Shown in pieces: positions 60,481 through 64,000 of a stretch of 64,000 nt of DNA. Where the stretch lies: NCBI RefSeq assembly GCF_016127315.1, contig NZ_CP065997.1:1-64000 (forward strand), given 5' to 3'. Within the stretch, counting starts at the first letter, position 1. Each line of letters opens with the position of its first letter. Origin of the DNA: Achromobacter deleyi (GTDB lineage Bacteria > Pseudomonadota > Gammaproteobacteria > Burkholderiales > Burkholderiaceae_B). The notes under the pieces are model-generated. The model saw only the letters and a program-made list of their open reading frames with translations. It ran no database searches and was not told where the DNA came from. The position numbers were made by a program, and so were the translations under genes.

Positions 60481-61848
60481 CTACAGATATTGCGGAACCA
60501 CACACGACTTGTGCTCGATGTGGTGCGCGAATTCGTCGCGAAAATGCTTGAGGAAGCCACGCACGGGCATGGCGGCGGCGTCACCCAGGGCGCAGATGGT
60601 GCGGCCCATGATGTTGCCGGCCACGTTGTCCAGCATGTCCAGATCTTCCGGACGGCCGTGGCCGTTTTCGATGCGGTGCACCATGCGGTACAGCCAGCCG
60701 GTGCCTTCGCGGCACGGCGTGCACTGACCGCAGCTTTCCTCGAAATAGAAATACGACAGGCGCAGCAGCGACTTGACCATGCAGCGCGTCTCGTCCATCA
60801 CGATCACGGCGCCCGAACCCAGCATGGAACCCGCCTTGGCGATGGCGTCGTAGTCCATCGTGGTTTCCATCATGATGTCGGCCGGCAGCACCGGGGCGCT
60901 CGAGCCGCCGGGGATCACGGCCTTGAGCTTCTTGCCGCCGCGCATGCCGCCCGCCAGTTCCAGCAGGGTCGAGAACGGGGTGCCCAGCGGGATCTCGTAG
61001 TTGCCGGGACGCTCGACGTCGCCGGTGATCGAGAACAGCTTGGTGCCGCCGTTGTTGGGCTTGCCGACTTCGAGGTAGGCCTGGCCGCTGTTGCGGATGA
61101 TCCAGGGCACCGCCGCGAAGGTTTCGGTGTTGTTGATGGTGGTGGGCTTGCCGTACAGGCCGAAGCTGGCCGGGAACGGCGGCTTGAAGCGCGGCTGGCC
61201 CTTCTTGCCTTCCAGCGATTCCAGCAGCGCGGTTTCCTCGCCACAGATGTAGGCGCCGTAGCCGTGGAACGCGTGCAACTGGAAGTTGTATTCCGAACCC
61301 AGGATCTTGTCGCCCAGGAAGCCGGCGGCGCGCGCCTCTTCCAGGGCTTCTTCGAAGCGCTCGTAGACTTCGAAGATTTCACCGTGGATGTAGTTGTAGC
61401 CGACGCTGATGCCCATCGCGTAGGCGGCGATGGCCATGCCTTCGATCACGATGTGCGGATTGAAGCGCAGGATGTCGCGATCCTTGAACGTACCCGGTTC
61501 GCCTTCGTCCGAGTTGCAGACGAGGTACTTCTGGCCGGGGAAGGCGCGCGGCATGAAGCTCCACTTCAGGCCGGTCGGGAAGCCCGCGCCGCCACGGCCG
61601 CGCAGGCCCGACGCCTTGACTTCGGCGATCACGTCTTCCGGCTTCATGCCGGTGGTCAGAATCTTGCGCAGGGCTTCGTAGCCGCCGCGCTTGACGTAGT
61701 CGGCCAGGCGCCAGTTGGCGCCGTCGACGTCGGCCATGATCTGCGGCTTGATGTGGCGGCCGTGCAGGCACATCGAATTGGACAGGTCGTTCAGCGGGTT
61801 GGGCTCCAGGCCCTGCGCGAACTGCTTGTAGATGTCCGGCGCGTTCAT
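60481..61848 (-). CDS. nuoF: NADH-quinone oxidoreductase subunit F
   Basis: A 455-aa subunit binding NADH, FMN and cluster N3. NADH/FMN motifs are [20 protein letters not shown] and [16 protein letters not shown]; the N3 cysteines are in [12 protein letters not shown] plus a later Cys. The ATG at 61848 overlaps the nuoE stop (ATGA); open frame further upstream is antisense-like and not homologous. Confidence 0.97.
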   Translation of the reverse strand: MNAPDIYKQFAQGLEPNPLNDLSNSMCLHGRHIKPQIMADVDGANWRLADYVKRGGYEALRKILTTGMKPEDVIAEVKASGLRGRGGAGFPTGLKWSFMPRAFPGQKYLVCNSDEGEPGTFKDRDILRFNPHIVIEGMAIAAYAMGISVGYNYIHGEIFEVYERFEEALEEARAAGFLGDKILGSEYNFQLHAFHGYGAYICGEETALLESLEGKKGQPRFKPPFPASFGLYGKPTTINNTETFAAVPWIIRNSGQAYLEVGKPNNGGTKLFSITGDVERPGNYEIPLGTPFSTLLELAGGMRGGKKLKAVIPGGSSAPVLPADIMMETTMDYDAIAKAGSMLGSGAVIVMDETRCMVKSLLRLSYFYFEESCGQCTPCREGTGWLYRMVHRIENGHGRPEDLDMLDNVAGNIMGRTICALGDAAAMPVRGFLKHFRDEFAHHIEHKSCVVPQYL

Positions 61849-62339
61849 GCCGACTCTCCTTGCGCCTTGAGGGTCGCGACCAGCGCGTCCAGCTTCTCTT
61901 CGGTCATGCGCACGCACATATGCTTGTTGTTCACGATCAGCACGGGGGAATCGCCGCAGGCGCCCATGCACTCGCCCTCGACCAGGGTGAACTGGCCGTC
62001 AGCGGTGGTCTCGCGATAGTCCACGCCCAGCTTGCGCTTGAGGTAGTCGCCGGCACGTTCGCCGTCGCGCAAGGCACAGGGCAGGTTGGTGCAGACCGCG
62101 ATCTTGGTCTTGCCGACGGGCTTGACGTCGAACATGTTGTAGAAGGTGGCGACTTCCTGCACCGCGATGGGCGGGACGCCGATGTAGTTGGCCACATCTT
62201 CGATGATGTCGGTAGCCAACCAGCCCTTCTCTTCTTGCGCGATCGCAAGAGAGGCCATGATGGCGGACTGCCGCTGGTCGGCCGGGAACTTGGCGAGTTC
62301 TCGGTCGATTTTCTGGTAGGCCTGTTCGGAAAGCAGCAT
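61845..62339 (-). CDS. nuoE: NADH-quinone oxidoreductase subunit E
   Basis: A 164-aa thioredoxin-fold subunit with one 2Fe-2S cluster (N1a) held by CTNLPC and CMGAC. It starts [19 protein letters not shown], the usual N-terminus; a longer reading frame up to 62429 would run into nuoD. The gap of 49 bases to nuoD is larger than others in the operon. Confidence 0.96.
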   Translation of the reverse strand: MLLSEQAYQKIDRELAKFPADQRQSAIMASLAIAQEEKGWLATDIIEDVANYIGVPPIAVQEVATFYNMFDVKPVGKTKIAVCTNLPCALRDGERAGDYLKRKLGVDYRETTADGQFTLVEGECMGACGDSPVLIVNNKHMCVRMTEEKLDALVATLKAQGESA

Positions 62340-62388
62340 AGTTTGAATCCGGGTTAAGCGGGCGTGCTCGTGACTGTCTCTGGGCGGA

Positions 62389-63645
62389 TCAGCGATCGAT
62401 CTCGCCGAAAACGATGTCCTGCGTACCAATGATGGTGACGGCGTCGGCGATCATGTGACCGCGCGACATTTCGTCCAGCGATTGCAGGTGGACGAAGCCG
62501 GGCGCCCGAATCTTCAGGCGGTACGGCTTGTTGGCGCCGTCCGACACCAGATAGATGCCGAACTCGCCCTTCGGGTGTTCCACCGAGGCGAACGCTTCGC
62601 CCGGAGGCACGTGGAAACCTTCGGTGAAGAGCTTGAAGTGGTGGATCAGCTCTTCCATGTTGGTCTTCATGGCGGTGCGCTTGGGCGGGGCGATCTTGTG
62701 GTTCTCGATCATGACCGGGCCCGGGTTGTTGCGCAGCCATTCCACGCACTGGCGGATGATGCGGTTGCTCTCGCGCATCTCGGCGATACGGACCAGATAG
62801 CGGTCGTAGCAGTCGCCGTTGACGCCGACGGGGATGTCGAAATCGAGCAGGTCGTAGACTTCGTAGGGCTGCATCTTGCGCAGGTCCCAGGCCACGCCCG
62901 AGCCACGCAGCATCGGGCCGGTGAAGCCCAGCGCCTTGGCACGGTCGGGATCGACCACGCCGATGCCGACCAGACGCTGCTTCCAGATGCGGTTGTCGGT
63001 GAGCAGGGTTTCGTACTCGTCGACGCAGGCGGGGAAGCGGTTGGTGAAGTCTTCGATGAAGTCCAGCAGCGAGCCCGAACGCGCGTCGTTCATGACGCGC
63101 ATTTCCTTCTCGCCGCGGTATTTGCTGGTGTCGCCGTACTGCGGCATGGTGTCCGGCAGGTCGCGGTAGACGCCGCCCGGACGGTAGTAGGCCGCGTGCA
63201 TGCGCGCGCCCGAGACCGCTTCGTAGCAGTCCATCAGGTCTTCGCGTTCACGGAAGGCGTACAGGAACACCGCCATGGCGCCCACGTCCAGCGCGTGCGA
63301 ACCCAGCGACATCAGGTGGTTCAAGAGGCGCGTGATTTCATCGAACATCACGCGGATGTACTGCGCGCGCAGCGGGGCTTCGACGCCCAGCAGCTTCTCG
63401 ATGGCCATGACGTAGGCGTGCTCGTTGCACATCATGGACACGTAGTCCAGGCGATCCATGTAGGGCAGCGCCTGGATGTAGGTCTTGTGCTCGGCCAGCT
63501 TTTCAGTGGCGCGGTGCAGCAGGCCGATGTGCGGGTCGGCGCGCTGGATGACTTCGCCGTCCAGCTCGAGCACCAGGCGCAGCACGCCGTGGGCGGCCGG
63601 GTGCTGCGGGCCGAAGTTGAGCGTGTAGTTCTTGATTTCTGCCAT
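62389..63645 (-). CDS. nuoD: NADH-quinone oxidoreductase subunit D
   Basis: A 418-aa subunit related to the large subunit of NiFe hydrogenases, lining the quinone site with NuoB. Hallmarks are [41 protein letters not shown] and the C-terminal [12 protein letters not shown]. It starts 3 bases after nuoC. Confidence 0.97.
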   Translation of the reverse strand: MAEIKNYTLNFGPQHPAAHGVLRLVLELDGEVIQRADPHIGLLHRATEKLAEHKTYIQALPYMDRLDYVSMMCNEHAYVMAIEKLLGVEAPLRAQYIRVMFDEITRLLNHLMSLGSHALDVGAMAVFLYAFREREDLMDCYEAVSGARMHAAYYRPGGVYRDLPDTMPQYGDTSKYRGEKEMRVMNDARSGSLLDFIEDFTNRFPACVDEYETLLTDNRIWKQRLVGIGVVDPDRAKALGFTGPMLRGSGVAWDLRKMQPYEVYDLLDFDIPVGVNGDCYDRYLVRIAEMRESNRIIRQCVEWLRNNPGPVMIENHKIAPPKRTAMKTNMEELIHHFKLFTEGFHVPPGEAFASVEHPKGEFGIYLVSDGANKPYRLKIRAPGFVHLQSLDEMSRGHMIADAVTIIGTQDIVFGEIDR

Positions 63646-63648
63646 GAT

Positions 63649-64000
63649 TCAACGTCCCAAGCCGTAGGTGTCTTCGCGCACCACGCGCGGCGTGATCTCG
63701 CGCGGGTCGATCGTGACGGGCTGGTAAATGACGCGCTTCTGTTCCGGGTCGTAGCGCATTTCGACGGTGCCCGACAGCGGGAAATCCTTGCGGAACGGGT
63801 GGCCGATGAAGCCGTAGTCGGTCAGGATGCGGCGCAGGTCGGGGTGGCCTTCGAAGACGATGCCGTACAGGTCGAAGGCCTCGCGCTCGAACCAGCCCAC
63901 CGTGGGCCAGCACTCCATCAGCGACGCGACGATCGGGAACTCGTCGTCGGCGGCCCAGGTACGCACGCGCAGGCGGCAGTTGTTCTCGACCGACAGCAGG
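63649..64000 (-). CDS. nuoC: NADH-quinone oxidoreductase subunit C (5' end outside window)
   Basis: The C-terminal about 117 residues of NuoC. The frame is open to the window edge. Family signatures [25 protein letters not shown] and [17 protein letters not shown] are complete, ending TYGLGR. It is separate from nuoD, unlike the fused NuoCD of enterobacteria. Confidence 0.95.
   Translation of the reverse strand, partial: LLSVENNCRLRVRTWAADDEFPIVASLMECWPTVGWFEREAFDLYGIVFEGHPDLRRILTDYGFIGHPFRKDFPLSGTVEMRYDPEQKRVIYQPVTIDPREITPRVVREDTYGLGR

Overview
High-GC betaproteobacterial chromosome, most likely the Bordetella/Achromobacter group (Alcaligenaceae). Pointers are a RisA/RisS-type response regulator and kinase pair, the smc-zipA-ligA cluster, a fused TsaB-RimI gene, a DUF2818 gene after nuoN, and a catecholate-type TonB receptor beside the nuo operon. 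I recall the same neighbourhood for Bordetella bfrD. No database was searched, so the genus is an inference. Nearly all sequence is coding, and many neighbouring genes overlap as ATGA.

Region 1 (1-14.3 kb) is nutrient uptake. A plus-strand branched-chain/amide-type ABC cluster (livG, livF, binding protein, livH, livM) is followed by a betaine-type binding protein, a class IV aminotransferase, a Tat-exported phospholipase C and an ASCH-domain gene. A second, minus-strand liv-type cluster follows, with its LivM permease and LivG ATPase fused into one protein. Both clusters carry strong hairpins directly after the binding-protein gene. Region 2 (14.4-18.6 kb) holds bioMNY (biotin ECF transporter), then msrB-yciB-bolA and a periplasmic parvulin. 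Region 3 (18.6-29.4 kb) is housekeeping: ligA-zipA-smc, lplT, a family 4 uracil-DNA glycosylase and tsaB-rimI. Region 4 (29.4-41 kb) holds risA-risS, ahpC-ahpD, an unusual exported DUF4344 putative metallopeptidase fused to a degenerate rhodanese domain, ispD-ispF, mfd and serB.

Region 5 (41-50 kb) looks accessory. It has a two-partner secretion pair: a TpsB transporter and a 1440-residue FHA-type TpsA exoprotein with two tandem repeat blocks and a lone C-terminal cysteine pair. Next to it is a TonB-dependent siderophore receptor with a Fur-like site at its start. Region 6 (50-64 kb) is the nuo operon (complex I) from the end of nuoC through nuoN plus a DUF2818 gene, ending in a hairpin terminator.

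The most unusual content is the DUF4344-rhodanese protein and the repeat architecture, dicysteine tail and intercistronic RNA structure of the tpsBA pair. No tRNA, rRNA, CRISPR array or insertion sequence was seen.
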